Shown here: positions 19,774-31,219 of the stretch, in pieces
Layout of the letters: every line of letters begins with the position of its first letter
Position numbering within the stretch: position 1 is the first letter of the stretch
DNA from: Wolfiporia cocos
Taxonomy: Eukaryota > Basidiomycota > Agaricomycetes > Polyporales > Phaeolaceae
Assembly (NCBI GenBank): GCA_029448655.1
Contig: JACCLO010000014.1
Location: forward strand, 1-64,000
Direction: 5' to 3'
DNA: 64,000 nt
Position numbers and translations under genes: made by a program
The notes under the pieces: generated by a model
The model's database searches: none
Seen by the model: the letters and a program-made list of their open reading frames with translations, nothing else
Told to the model about the DNA's origin: nothing

Positions 19774-20704
19774 TGACACAAGCGCAACCTTAAGACACAC
19801 ACCGGGGGAAGGTGGGTTGCATGAAAGCGCCTTCCTGGTCCGGGCATCTCAAGGCACAAAAGGCCAAGACAAGTCTGAGGTTTACGCTCAAGACTGTCCG
19901 GCATATATACTCCTAATCTATTTGTACATGTTTGTGTACGGCGGCTCAGAGGCCTCTACGTACTGGTATCTAACTGGCTATGAGCTACGTGCCGGTAATG
20001 GTATCGGAGCGCTGGTGTGCGAGGATGTCCATGGCGACGTAGCGTATAAGGGGCGGATCTAAATGTGTAGCCAATCGGTCGGGTTCGATCAGTGGTTCTC
20101 GTCGATCGTAGGTGCGCCGGTAATGGCGGGGTTCTAAGTTCGTGATCGGGCGTGGTCTGCCACGATCGGGGTATAGCGCTCTGTGACTGGTAGGGTTCTC
20201 AGTCGTGCAGAGCCTGGGGTTATTATCCTTGCCTGGTGTACTCGTAGGTCAGGGTGCGTATGAGGTATAGTATAATGTCTATGCCTGTAATGGCGAGTGT
20301 CCGTGCGGTATGGACGCGAGGCGTTAGGTTTAGTGCTTTGGGTCACGTGCGAGTGTAGACCGTGCCCCTAGTTGGTGTATAGCGTAGTGTGCGATGGTTA
20401 GCCCTTAGTTGTACAAGGCGTACCGTCGTGCTATCGTAGCCTGTTGGACTCTAGGGGTCGGCTCGTGACTCCGGGGTTTAGGGACTAGGCAGCGTATGGT
20501 TCTTGCTGCCGGGACTTGGACTGAGTTTAGGGTTAGACTGCTGGTGGCCTGCTAGTGCCCGTAGTGGTCTGTATAGCGGAGGGCTCCTACTAGCGTTGCC
20601 GTGGGATTCCAGCTGGGCTCGGATAGAGTGCTGTAGCGTGCGTACGGCGTGAATGGGGTGTCAACCTAGGGTGCTCTACTAGGCTTTGAAATTGGCTTGT
20701 GACA
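19774..20704 (-). mobile_element. Solo LTR, family C (copy 1), target duplication TCTAA
   Basis: 931 bp, TGACACAAGCGC to GGCTTGTGACA, flanked by TCTAA (19769-19773 and 20705-20709). It is clearly related to 62422-63778 and 63303-63662: shared AAGGCCAAGACAAGTCTGRGG, GTTTGTACATGTTTG and CTAGGCTTTGAAATTGGCTT. A TATA-like CATATATACT lies near 19909. Confidence 0.85.
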
Positions 20705-20791
20705 TCTAACCTCCTGCTGGATGACTTATGGTCTGATTTGAGGCTTACCCCTTGGTGTTATACTATGTACTGGCAGCTTGAGACGTCAACT

Positions 20792-21367
20792 TGACACATA
20801 CTACTCACATCTGTGGGACCGGTCCTACTGGGGATCCTAACCGTCAGATGAGGTGCGACCGCGCCGTCAGCAGTGATCCTAGAACCTATGTGACAGAGGT
20901 TGCATAGGCCTCCCCAGGCCTAAGGTGACATAACAAGGTGGTGACCCTCGGACTAGCAGTCAAAGAGCCAGTAAGGACCACACCAGCACACAGAGAGGTA
21001 AGGAGTAAGAGGGCCAAGCCCTAATGCCGAGAATCTTAGACTTGAGGCATAAGGCAACAAGTCGACATACTTATATACATGAGGTAACTACCTAATGGCT
21101 GGCCCTAAAGTCATAGCCTGTGTGCAGTAACTAAGGGAGCACATGATGAGTAACTACCGTAATGTAACATGTACATAGTGTGACCGTGATGTAAGTACCT
21201 GAGACGCGTGCTACCCTACAGTGCTAATCTACTGGGTCGGGTGGTCTGATAAGATAACAAGGAGCGGACGAGAGGAAACTGTACGCTAAGACTTAGCCCC
21301 ATGCCTAGGGGCACTTCCACAATACAGAAAGGGATGTCGAGAACCCCTCACAGAGAATTCTGTGACA
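20792..21367 (-). mobile_element. Solo LTR, family D (copy 1), target duplication CAACT
   Basis: 576 bp, TGACACATAC to ATTCTGTGACA, flanked by CAACT (20787-20791 and 21368-21372). It shares CTTATATACATGAGG-type TATA, GGAGCACATGATG and GCTACCCTACAGYGCTAA with the LTR at 61034-61594. Confidence 0.85.
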
Positions 21368-21394
21368 CAACTAAGACATTGGATTAGTGTGACA

Positions 21395-21769
21395 AAACGG
21401 TTCTAAGGAAAGTACACCTTAGAAGTCAAGCTTATATACATAAGGTGCAGCGATCAGTAATCGTCTGCCCTGAAGCTAGATGGTCTGTGCATAAGCAAGT
21501 AATGACAAGCACACATTTGTTTGGATGCCCTATAATGAATGATCCAAATCATGGTTGTGTATGGGACTGTAGGTCCTTGTTTGTCCAGTATGACAAAAGA
21601 TGTTAGTTAGCAGGCCATGAAAATGTACCCAGACCACTGATATAAACCAGCTTGGTAGTGTGTTTGAGATGTGTCTGATAATTGTTATTGTCTTTGCAGG
21701 TACACTCAGTTTATTCGTTTGACACCTCACTGTGTATCAGGACTTGGCCTTCAACCGCTCCACTGTGTG
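21395..21769. other. LTR fragment and unassigned sequence
   Basis: 21395-21510 looks like an LTR core (CAAGCTTATATACATAAGG, then GCCCTGAAGC...GGTCTGTGC) without recognisable ends. The rest shows no gene. Confidence 0.4.
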
Positions 21770-22215
21770 CTCTATTCTACGGACCTCCACTCAACCATAG
21801 GCCCCTGTTTCATGTATAACAATCCTATGCCCATAGTCTACTTACTGTCTCGTTGCCTTCTAGCTGATATCGTATGTCTAATCATATGTCTTCTCTGTTT
21901 CCTTCCTTGTCATGCTCAACTGCAGCACTTCTCATTTGTTACTTAGAATGCTAGCTCGATGGACTTAATAGTAGCAGTACCAAGGACACTATGACCCCGA
22001 TTATTGAATCACAGTATAAAACTTGATGTACATACTGATCAAGTTCCTCAGCTCAACCTTGTTGAATAACAAGCATCTTATACTCATTCTCAAAGGCTTG
22101 AGCAATCAAGTGCCCAGCTTCTATATCCACACTCTGACTCTGTGGAGTCCAATGAGTAGTGCACTACTCAATATGCTGAGTAACTCCACTTGGTTATTTC
22201 AGCTAAACAGATATT
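21770..22215 (+). repeat. Dispersed repeat E, copy 1 (inverted partner at 49185-49645)
   Basis: The reverse complement of 49185-49645 matches this stretch along its length at roughly 80%: shared words include CTCATTCTCAAAGGCTTGAG, GCTGATATCGTATGTCTAA and GACACTATGACCCC. One frame (LADIVCL.ICLL.F.PC.AQ.QHFSF) is alike in both copies, so it may be the remnant of a longer element with a coding part. No TIR or LTR ends found. Confidence 0.6.
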
Positions 22216-22244
22216 TGATCCGTAACAATAATCAAGTGACCATG

Positions 22245-22640
22245 TGTCACAGATCCTGTGACATGCGTCAGCCGCTCTACCCCAGCTTGAACCTACAGTA
22301 GATTACATTGTAAGTAGCAGAGTTAGATATACCTCAGCCTGGTCATCTAGATGTGACTGCTTACATACAGGGTATCATACATCGTGCACAGACCATGCCT
22401 TTAGGGCTGGTCCAATTACTTAGTGTAGTGATCCCCGATGTATATATACCATATGCTGAGGTCTTACAACCTCAGTCTGAATATACTCGACTTGGGGTGC
22501 ATGTGCCCCCAGTCTTGCATCTCATTACCATGTCTGCTCATCTACAACACATTCTCTACGTTATACCCTTGCTAGTCTGTGATGCAACCTTAGCAACCAA
22601 GACAGCCATTTTGGTGTTACCTTATAGGCTCTGAAGATAG
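22245..22640 (+). repeat. Decayed LTR fragment, F-like
   Basis: It starts TGTCACAGATCCTGTGACA and carries CAGACCATGCCTTTAGGGCTGGTCC, TATATATACC and a GAGGTCTTACAACCTCAG hairpin, as in the LTR at 31220-31645. No reliable right end or target duplication. Confidence 0.45.
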
Positions 22641-23199
22641 GCAACAGACACAGATGTAGCTCTGTGTCGCTGTGTATCTCATGTACCTTCAAATTTGTTG
22701 TGATCTAGACTGTACTTCTAAGCTAGGCACGTTCTGGTGGCTTGTAAATATAGTTATACAATCTGGTACCATGATAATGCTTATCTAAGCTATTCCCACA
22801 GCCACAAGTTGATATGCAATATTGTAGCCCTGTAAGAAAACCATCATGTGACACATAAGTGCCTGTGTGGTATGTGATGGTTGAAGCATAAAATGTAAAA
22901 GATAATCCCAGACACAAGTCTTTTGAATGTAAGATCCTGACAATAACTGTCACAACACTCCAATTATCAAAATCTGCCAACCAGATCTCCCAGAACAGCC
23001 TCTGGAAGTTTGGACTACCTATCTTGGAAGCTCAGCCACAGCCCAAAAGGTATGTCAATCAAGTCACATGATGGTGCTGATACTCATCACCTCCCCATTC
23101 TGTAGCCTCTCTGACCCTCAAATGCCTGCAGTACACTCTAGAAAAACTATGGTAGATCCAATCGGCTTCAATATATACCCATAGCATCTGACCATGTTA
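22641..23199. other. Intergenic, no gene seen
   Basis: AT-rich sequence with only short chance ORFs and no recognisable repeat ends. Confidence 0.5.
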
Positions 23200-24560
23200 C
23201 ATTTTCTGTGCACCCACTCTACTGTGTCTATTTGCTGCTGTAGATGGTTCAATTCATATGGCAATAGACCTACAGAAATGTGAAATTACAGCAGAAAAAT
23301 GCAAATATGAGTGCAGATTGAAATTGTAAACCAATATAGAATATCTATTCAACATCATTGAGTGCCCCGTGAACCACTCTATGGTGCCTATTTATTGCTA
23401 TGGAAGGTCTAATCCACACGGCAATAGACTGACAAAAACATGAAATTGTGTACCGAAAGAAATACATGTATGGCTGCAGATTGAAATTGTAGAGTGTCAT
23501 AGAACCTTCAAATACATTCAACATGGTTGGATGCCATGTGCACCTACTGTAGGGTGAGTATTTATCACTGCAAATGGTCTACCTTTCATGCCAATGCATC
23601 ATGCAGCAGTAAAACATGCATAGAATAAAAGGTCAAAATTACAGAGCCAGACGCAGCACAACAAAGGGATTCCACATGGCTGCATATTCTGTGCACATGC
23701 TCTTGGGCACCTATTCCTGCAGTAAATGGCATCTTTCACATGGCAATAGACTGACAAAATACAAAACTGTGTAGCACAGAAATGCAAAAATTGTAGCAGA
23801 TTGAAATTGCAGTACTGTGTCACAGATTATTCTGGGATGTCGCCGCTACTTTTTATAGGATTTATTACGCCATTCTACGCCTTGTAAGTAGCTATCCTCA
23901 GTAGCGTCACTCACCTTATGCATGGGCGCCATTACCGACACCACCCTCTATGTGGAAGCGCCCCTACAGGCGTCTTCCATCATGTTATGCCAGAGTGCCA
24001 TTACTGGCGTCTCTACCCCTATGCCACATGACTCTGCGCCATTACTGGTGCCTTGTCATTATGTTACCTTCTCTCTGCATTACACGCACAGACCCTCATG
24101 CCTTAGGACAGGCTCGTAGGTACTGGTGCACCCCCATGTATATATGCGCTAGCATGAGGACTTGCATCCTCATGTTTAGCATTCTCGACGTAGGGTAATG
24201 ACACCCTCTTTCATGCTATCTTGTGGGCTGCCATTCCTCTCCTAGTCCTTGGCTTGCTTGTCTAGGGACGTCAGCTTTGTCACCCGGCGTACTGCCATCA
24301 AGACTCGCTTGTCACCCCCGCCTCTCCACAGGTGCCATGGACCTTGGAATACGGCGTAGGGCTATTAAGACTACCGTGGCTATGGGCCAGTCCCACAGAT
24401 GGTATGTCTGTGTCATACTGGACACAACAGACAAATGGATCAGACCAGGTTGAGTACACTATGCACTCAAGAGACCTATTTAACACAGCCAACAGTGCAC
24501 TTGCTATTCCAACAGATCCATAGAAACACAAAATTATGAAGCAGAACCAAATGAATCTAG
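23200..24560. repeat. Degenerate ~160-bp tandem array, split by a solo LTR
   Basis: Four diverged units start near 23216, 23374, 23540 and 23699. Each contains a block like ACTCTAYKGTGYCTATTT, then GGCAATAGAC and GCAGATTGAAATTG. The array seems to resume after the LTR (24416 onward: CCTATTTAACACAGCC, AACACAAAATTATG). No ORF. Units are far diverged. Confidence 0.55.
23819..24415 (+). mobile_element. Solo LTR, family A-like, plus orientation, target duplication TACTG
   Basis: 597 bp, TGTCACAGATTATTC to CTGTGTCA, flanked by TACTG (23814-23818 and 24416-24420). Its 3' end folds as CACAGA (24394-24399), 7-nt loop, TCTGTG (24407-24412), the same hairpin seen at the other strand's end in minus-oriented copies. 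TATA-like TGTATATATG lies near 24136. Confidence 0.85.
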
Positions 24561-24639
24561 CAGAAGGTTAAGATCAAAATAAATTGCCTCTATTTTCTGC
24601 AATGAATGGGTGTCCTATATTGGATGCACAATGAATCCA

Positions 24640-26195
24640 ACATGACTGGGGCTTTGAGCCTACTGCATCTGGCTCTGCAGCTTTAATTTTCTGTTTTATT
24701 CATGTATTTTTGCTGCATAATTTCGCATATTTGTCATTTTTGGGTGATCTATTGGCCTGTAAATGATTGCGATAAATAGACGCCCACCCATGGTGGACAT
24801 GAGCATCCAACATTGCCGGATTTTTTGGCCTGTCAGAGTTGGCTTCGCGGTTTAAAAATTTCTTCTAATCCAGGTATTTCTGCTGCATAATTTCGCATTT
24901 CTGTGATTTTTTGGTGATCTATTGGCCTGTATATTACTGCGATAAATAGACGCCCACCCAGTGGTGGACATGAGCATCCGACATTGCTGGATGTTTTGGC
25001 CTGTCAGAGTTGGCTTCGTGGTTTGAATAATAGACGCCCACCCAGTGGTGGACATGAGCATCCGACATTGTCGGATTTTTTGGCCTGTCAGAGTTGGCTT
25101 TGCGGTTTAAGAATTTCTTCTAATCCAGGTATTTCTGCTGTGTAATTTTGCATTTCTGCACATTTCTAGTAATCTATTGGCCTGTATATTACTGCAATAA
25201 ATAGACGCCCACCCATGGTGGACATGAGCATCCAACATTGCCGGATTTTTTGGCCTGTCAGAGTTGGCTTCGTGGCTTGAATAATAGACACCCATGTCAC
25301 AGACTTACGTCTGTGCTACCCCTGGGCTCAGGGGGAACCATACTCGACGTCAGTCGAGCCTACAAGACACCGCACCAGCGCTGAACGTAGAGGCGCATGG
25401 GATGACTGCACATTCCCTGACGTGCGTCGAGATAGCGGCGGCGGCTCACAGACAAGGACGCAGAGATGTGGGCCCCGGGCCAGCAGGCATCACAGCAATA
25501 GTAAGCAAGGGTTGTTACACCATTGACGAGAATCTAAAGGATGGGGAGTAAGCCCCATCCGCTGCTACCTATATACATGTGGAGACAGTAGAACTAGTCC
25601 CCCTAAAGTACAGGTCTGTGCGCATGTAACTAAGGGTGACTGTGATGTTATACTACATGTAACGAGGAGGTGACCTATCACGTGGCGTACCTGGCACGCG
25701 CGCTGCCTGACGAGCGCTCGCCTACTAAGTCAGATGATCTGTAGAGGTATCTAGGGCGCGACTGAAGGGTAACTAAGAGGAGAGGAGCGCGCGCGCGTGC
25801 AGCGGCGCCCATACCATACTAGCGAGGGATGAGGGTACCCCCCAAGGGGTGAACCGTGTCAACCCACCCAGTGGTGGACATGCATATCCAACATTGCCGG
25901 ATTTTTTGGCCTGTCAGAGTTGGCTTCGTGGTTTGAAAATTTCTTCCAATCCAGGTATTTCTGCTGCATAATTTCGCATTTCTGCACATTTCTAGTAATC
26001 TATTGGCCTGTATATTACTGCGATAAATAGACGCCCACCCAGTGGTGGACATGAGCATCCGACATTGCTGGATGTTTTGGCCTGTCAGAGTTGGCTTCGT
26101 GGTTTGAATAATAGACGCCCACCCAGTGGTGGACATGAGCATCCGACATTGTCGGATTTTTTGGCCTGTCAGAGTTGGCTTCACGGTTTGAATAC
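24640..26195. repeat. Satellite with alternating long and short units, split by a solo LTR
   Basis: The core block GCCCACCCAGTGGTGGACATGA recurs near 24783, 24952, 25035, 25205, 26033 and 26116, plus a core split by the LTR (25290/25862). Spacings alternate between about 170 and about 83-85 bp. Long units carry an extra AT-rich segment (AATTTCTTCTAATCCAGG...TATTACTGCGATAAATAG) that short units lack. The core contains TCCGACATTGTCGGA, nearly a palindrome. No convincing ORF. Confidence 0.85.
25295..25861 (-). mobile_element. Solo LTR, family D (copy 2), target duplication ACCCA
   Basis: 567 bp, TGTCACAGACTTAC to CCGTGTCA, flanked by ACCCA (25290-25294 and 25862-25866), which is part of the satellite unit it entered. 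It begins with a perfect hairpin, CACAGAC-TTAC-GTCTGTG (25298-25315). Related to 61034-61594 (CAGGGGGA, TTGACGAGAATCT.AAGGATG, CCCTAAAGTA). Confidence 0.85.
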
Positions 26196-26748
26196 CTTCA
26201 GCACCTTCACTAAATCCAAATCCACCTCGGCATCCCCACTCTCATCAGTAAAGTCTTTGGCAACAGGGCTCTCATCCTCATCCCATCTCCATCTGTGCAG
26301 CCTCCACTCCTCCTCCTCCCTCTCATACTGGTCCTGTGTTCCCTTCAGATTCACTGTGAGAGGATTCAAGCATGATATCTGGCTTGCTGAAGCAGAATGA
26401 CTCAATATTTTGTGACATCAACTTTGACACCCTTGTCCGTCCGGCCATGTCGGATGTGGATGTCCACCGCTGGGTGAGCGTCTATCTACCCATAGCTGCA
26501 TGTGACCCCACCCAGCAGTGGACATCCACGTCCGACATGGTCGGACACAGTGTGTGAGCTGCCATGTAGGCATCACTGGTTGAATACATGGCACGTCCAA
26601 TTGCAGAATAGCTGGGCGCACAATTGTGCTACTACTGCAGGATAAATAGATACAGTAGTGAACAAGGCAGTAGTACTGTAGGGGTCATGCCCTAGCTAGG
26701 GATGGCACCCTAGTGGTGAGACTGCAGGGTTAGACACCCTATGGCGTC
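26196..26748. other. Intergenic with a foldback related to the satellite
   Basis: 26433-26545 is an inverted repeat with arms of about 37 nt: GGCCATGTCGGATGTGGATG and its near complement CATCCACGTCCGACATGGTC, with GCTGGGTG/CACCCAGC inside. These words also occur in the satellite unit. 26181-26405 on the minus strand holds an acidic 74-aa frame (EREEEEWRLHRWRWDEDES) that could be an exon remnant; I do not recognise it. Confidence 0.5.
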
Positions 26749-28802
26749 TCATAACCCCCGGATATTGTCGGGATTGTCACTTCGGTCGGTGGCACCCCAA
26801 TTGTCGGCCCAGTCGGTGATGGTGGTGCGTGCACGACCTTTTTCCTTTCCTGATGACGTGAGAGGCTCAAATCGTGTCCGTGGACGAGGACGGTTCATGG
26901 CCATGTCGGGATCACTGTCACTTGAGGCATTGACGTCATTGTTGGACTTGCCTTGGCCACCGCGACCACCGCGACCGCCGCAACCTCCGCGACCTCCTCG
27001 ACCTCCGCGACCTCCGTGACCTCCGCGACCTCCGCGACCTCTGTGACCTGCATGACTGCGACCTCCACGACTGCTGTGGCCATTGGCTTCATGACCTACT
27101 TCATTTTTGGCAGGGATACCGTCAATCTGCTCATCATCATTTTCACTCCTGCTCACTACCTGTGCCCCACTGCCAGAAGGTCCTCCAGCTGCCGTGCTGC
27201 TTCCAGGTCCAGCCTCATCAATCTTGACATATTCTTTCGTCCGGGGCCTCCTTGCCGGGAGCACACTACTCGGTAGGTTCCTATAGATGGCATTGCGGAG
27301 CTCATGCTTCGGATTGTTCCTGTAGGCGGTCGTGTATTTCTTGAATCGGAAGGGGACCGCACTGTTCCTGCCACTCTTGGCATCCTCCCAGTGCTGTAGG
27401 ATGGCAATGCAGTCCTCCTTTCTCATGTGATGTGGCTCGGCAAGGGAAATACCGTGAGGCATCATGGCATCGTCAAAGAAGCTCTCAGGCTCACTTGCCA
27501 TCAAGCCCCAGGGACAGGCACGGTCAGATGCTCCACAGGCCAGCTCTATTTGCAGCTCAGCAATCTGGTTGGAACTTTGTGAGAAGGACCCACTCACGGT
27601 TATGCCTGTTGAGGAACAATCTGATGATTTGCCGTATCCTAGCTAGACGGAGCCGCTTTCTTGGGCTATACGGAGGCAAGATCGGCAATCCCTCATCGTC
27701 CATGGGCAAGGAAAACTTCCTATCATCATCCGAGTCTCCTGAGTCATCTTCCTCATCAGATCCTGGGGATGTCCTCTTGTCAAGAAGCACCTCATGACTG
27801 TATGCCTTCCATTGCCCCCACAGGTCATTCTCCCACTCGGCCCTGTCTTTAAATGAAGGGGCCGAGTCAAAGGCATCGTTAAAGTCATGACTGCCAAGGA
27901 ATGAGCTCTGGGGTGACCCTGGTGATTTCAAACTCACAGCTCAACATAGGCCTGGTTGTCCTTGGGGTATGCCGTCAACACGAGCGTTCGGACGCCAAGC
28001 TCAGTTGCCATTTGGTCTGCAAAGGCCTTGCACCAACTCTGCATCTTCCTATTTATTTTGCTATGGAATAGTGTCAGTCATGATGAAGGGAAATTGGGCA
28101 GCCACATGAATTGCAGTTGCAGCAGTCGGGAGAGTCGCAGCTGCGAAGGTCGCGATCGCGACAGTTGCGAGGGTCGCGAAGGTCACGGTGGTCGCGAGGG
28201 TTGTGGTTGCGAGAGTCGCGGAGGTCGCGGTCACAGAAACATGCAGCTACTCACCTCGGCTGTACAGCTGCCATTGTCCCTTCACGACTCTTAACCTGTC
28301 CCTCATACTCCTCTTGCTTCTCCTTCGTCAGCTCACTCCAAAGCTCCGTTCCCGCCCTTCCCCATAAAACAACCTGATCCTTGTTCTCCTCGTTCGACTC
28401 TGCCATGAGCTTTGCCTGTCGAACCTTCACCTCGTCTGGATGTTCCTTCGCCCACAGTCTCCACATTGCAAGCTTCTTGCCAATTTGGACTTCCTCTTTT
28501 GATGACTGGCCTCCGATTGCTTTCGAATGGTTCCTCAACCATTCCCTCACTTTCTGTGGCCGAGCATAAGGCTGTAATGCTTCACATGCAGGAGACCCAC
28601 TCACCGCTGCTAATACTGAGTCCTCCACCTCTGCCAGGTCCTCAAACTTGCTTTTTAGCTCCTGAGTGAGGGAGTTTGAGATTTCCGTTCTTTCCACCGA
28701 ATATGTTGCCGCTTGCTGATAGTCGCGCAGCTTGGTCACGACCACCGCTTTTTGTGCCTCTGTTAGAGGCGGCGCAGAGCTTGCTTTGTCGTGCTTTGCC
28801 AT
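26749..28802 (-). CDS. Four-exon hypothetical protein with RGG-rich tail
   Basis: Exons 28802-28255, 28048-27938, 27890-27598 and 27545-26749 (1749 nt, 582 aa). All donors are GTGAGT; acceptors are AATAG, GGCAG and AATAG, and phases join without a break. Exon 1 is helical and ends with an HMG-box-like run (AGTELWSELTKEKQEEYEGQ). Exon 2 has WCKAFADQMATELGVRTLVL. Exon 3 is acidic then basic. Exon 4 has ACPWGLMASEPESFF and a 46-residue GR/RGG-rich stretch, an RNA- or nucleic-acid-binding type sequence. I recall related hypothetical proteins in agaricomycetes, often in several copies, but not a function. The last intron could use a nearer acceptor, which changes a few residues. The gene sits alone among repeats. 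Confidence 0.65.
28120..28235. repeat. GCGACC-type minisatellite inside an intron
   Basis: Imperfect 9-mer steps of the GGTCGCGAA/GAGTCGCGA kind fill about half of intron 1 of the RGG gene. The same motif codes for the RGG tail at 26950-27070 and recurs at 29238-29292. Confidence 0.7.
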
Positions 28803-29322
28803 TGTATTACAGGAATGTAGCAGGATGAGGAGAATGCAGGAGGTTCACAAGCAGATCACAGGCAGCTGTAAATTGAGAGCGGGGCAGAGGCGACAACAGC
28901 TAACAGACTCCCCAACTCGGCCAGAGGCACCGGAGCACATGGGCATTATCTGTAAACCAATGAGATTGCCCTGATAGTCCCAGGCCGACTTGTGGCGCTA
29001 ACCGTATGGAGTGCGATCGGAGATTCGACTCGGCGGCTAATCCGAAATGGGCAATACAATGCTGTTTCAGGCTGGCGCTACCGGTGCTCTGGTGCGCGCT
29101 AACCGAATTTGGCCCAGATCGAGATTAGTGCACATTGTAGACACTGTGCACCACATTTGTGGACGGAACGCGCGAGAGTGCGAGAGAGCATTGGTGTGCA
29201 TGGCAGCAGCGTGTTTGCAATGCGCACTGCTGCCTCTCTCCGCGACCTCCGCGACCCCTTCCACCCGCGACCTCCGTGACCTCCGCGACCCTGCTGCCTT
29301 TCCACTGAATAAATATCCAATC
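28803..29322. other. Intergenic between two divergent genes
   Basis: 520 bp between the start of the RGG gene and the start of the next gene on the other strand; it would hold both promoters. It contains the minisatellite 29238-29292 (CGCGACCTCCGCGACC) close before the plus-strand ATG. An AATAAATA at 29309 is the only TATA-like word. Confidence 0.5.
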
Positions 29323-31219
29323 ATGAGCTCATCACCTGTCACTGGACTTGAGTTGGAAGCTCTGTGTGCGTCATATCTCCAATCGCTTTTTGTATATTTC
29401 ACTCGGTGCATCCGGGGCGAACATCCGGCCATCCCGCATGTTCCAGCGTCACTCTACATGTCCTGTGCGCTGGTGGTAGAGTGCACCAGCATTGCAGAGA
29501 AGTTGGCATTGGCATTTGCCAACAAAGGTATGTGACAATCCTTCACTCCTAGCATTTTAGCTGCTGTAACCATGCTGGTGTGGACCTCATAGTGTCTGTA
29601 CCCTGGGACATTGACAGGTACACAGACATGCTTGGGAGCAGGCCAAGTGGTACCAATGATATGTTGGAGCTTCGGCTTGAAAGGAAGTGGGGTCCTGTGC
29701 AGCAGGGACCTCCGCTTTGACACAGTACGCCTGTGGGACTCACCAAGTGCCTATATTGTTGAGATAGGCGACTTAGAGAGGAGGCAATACCAGCGCAGCA
29801 GGATGTGAGAGGTTATTCTACGGCGCAAGCCGAGAATAATAGAACTAGAGTTATAGGGCGTCAAGCCCCTAGTTATATACATGTTTATGGGAAGGTCGCG
29901 TGCTACTAGCTAGTCGTTACCTTTCCGGGTTATGTGGCTTTGCCAAGTGGCGAAGCTTAGCTTATCTACTGTTTATGGACTCTACATAGAATGGCCGTGG
30001 CAAGGCCCTAATGGCCGAACCAATCGTATGAGAGGGATTTGTTAGTTATCTTGTTGTAACGCGGGCGCAGCCCGGGTATAAGGGAAGCCGGTTGCCGGAT
30101 ACCGTGAGGTATAATGGCGATTGGCCGGTCTTCGTTGGATGACCAAGGCGAGGCGCCGAGGTCGTTATGCCATTGGACGGGAAGTACCGTGGCATGTGTT
30201 ACAGCCCGGTCCGGATGGTTACCGGGGCATGTGTTGGACTTAGCCGTGAGGCGAGGTCCGGTGTTTGGGCAACGCCGTGATGGCAGAAGCCCGGGACTTG
30301 GAGAACACCGAGTCTGTGGGATGGCCGAGAAGGCCGAGCCTATAGCGATATTGCCTTGGTGCTAATATAGTGCTATTTGGCCGTGTTGCCATTATTATGC
30401 GAAGGCGTGGCGCGCCTGAGGTGCCATTGTGATCGAGGATCTTATGGCGGTGGGAAGCCGGGAAGGCCGACCCAATAGTACAAGGCCGCGAGGCACTGTT
30501 TGTACATGTGGACATTATTATGCGAGCGTGCCGCGCTCGGCCTATCATTATGATCTAGGATCTATGACATGGCTGGTCTTGCTCTGTCGGGCGAGACCTG
30601 TATGACGTATGCTGTAGTGTTACTATTGGACGTGGTTGTACCGTAGCGTTACGTAAGCTAGTCATGTGGTTGCTAAGCCCAGTTAAGAGCTTGTCGTAGT
30701 GGCAATGGGAGTTAACCCGTAGATAACTTGTAGGTAGACGTATAAATCCCAGGTAAATTGCTATAATCGTAGGAAAAATGCTGTAAGCCCCAGATAAATC
30801 TGTGACACGCTTGAGATTTCTCGTCCGTGCATCATTATGGACGAGCACAGGAAGATCCTTGCATGGTGCTTGCCATTTGTCCTCTCAGAGAGGCGTCAGG
30901 TATGTGTGCATGTAAAAATGTGTTGACAAACACTAAATCTCCCTCACAGATATTGATGAAGGCTGCAACAATACATCTCAACCAGCAGCTCAAATTTAAG
31001 AAGACCCCAAATGATAGTGCAGAAGAGCCGTCAAGGAGCACAAGTTGGAGAACAGACAGACGGTATTTCAGAGAATGGAGCCAGCTCGAGCTTAATTCCA
31101 GTGTCGTCAACCTCTCCCCTGGGTGGCACCACCAAGGACATGAAGTAAGTCCTCTTGATGCTTACACCTGCTCTCCTCAATCAACTGTCCACATCAGGGA
31201 CTGAATGATCCAATCTACA
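29323..31219 (+). pseudogene. Multi-exon gene split by a solo LTR; 3' end replaced by another LTR
   Basis: Exon 1 29323-29527; exon 2 29593-29717 continuing at 30813-30899 after the LTR; exon 3 30950-31144; exon 4 from 31198, cut at 31219 by the LTR at 31220. Introns are 50-65 nt (GTATGT/GTAAGT donors) and all phases join. With the LTR and one CGCTT copy removed, exon 2 stays open; with it, the first bases of the LTR make TGA right after codon CTT. Readable blocks: VSVPWDIDRYTDM, EISRPCIIMDEHRKILAWCL, TSWRTDRRYF, LSPGWHHQGHE. I associate these with an expanded agaricomycete family whose C-terminal part resembles 2OG-Fe(II) (TET/JBP-like) oxygenases; that part is absent here, so the family call is tentative. 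Confidence 0.6.
29718..30807 (-). mobile_element. Solo LTR, family A (copy 2), target duplication CGCTT
   Basis: 1090 bp, TGACACAGTACG to AATCTGTGACA, flanked by CGCTT (29713-29717 and 30808-30812). Hairpin CACAG-TACGC-CTGTG at its plus-strand start (29721-29735). It contains GCGGGCGCAGCCCGGG as in the copy at 4084. It lies inside an exon of the host gene. Confidence 0.9.

Larger units (their letters stand above)
19014..21394 (+). repeat. LTR-like repeat family B (copy 3) with two nested solo LTRs
   Basis: It starts TGTCACAG (19014) and ends ATTAGTGTGACA (21394). It is related to the repeat split at 5210-18652 and more distantly to the LTR at 31220-31645 (shared TATGGGGGCGT, CTTGAGACGTCA). 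Two solo LTRs, 19774-20704 and 20792-21367, lie inside it, each with its own target duplication. A TATA-like ATGTATATAA lies near 19670. Flanks GAATG and AAACG do not match, so the outer ends are less sure than the nested ones. Confidence 0.55.

Noticed and set aside
26895..27276. Long overlapping ORFs on both strands over the RGG region
   Set aside because: They come from the 9-bp repeat, which is open in several frames. Only the minus-strand frame that splices to exons with good GTGAGT donors is kept.
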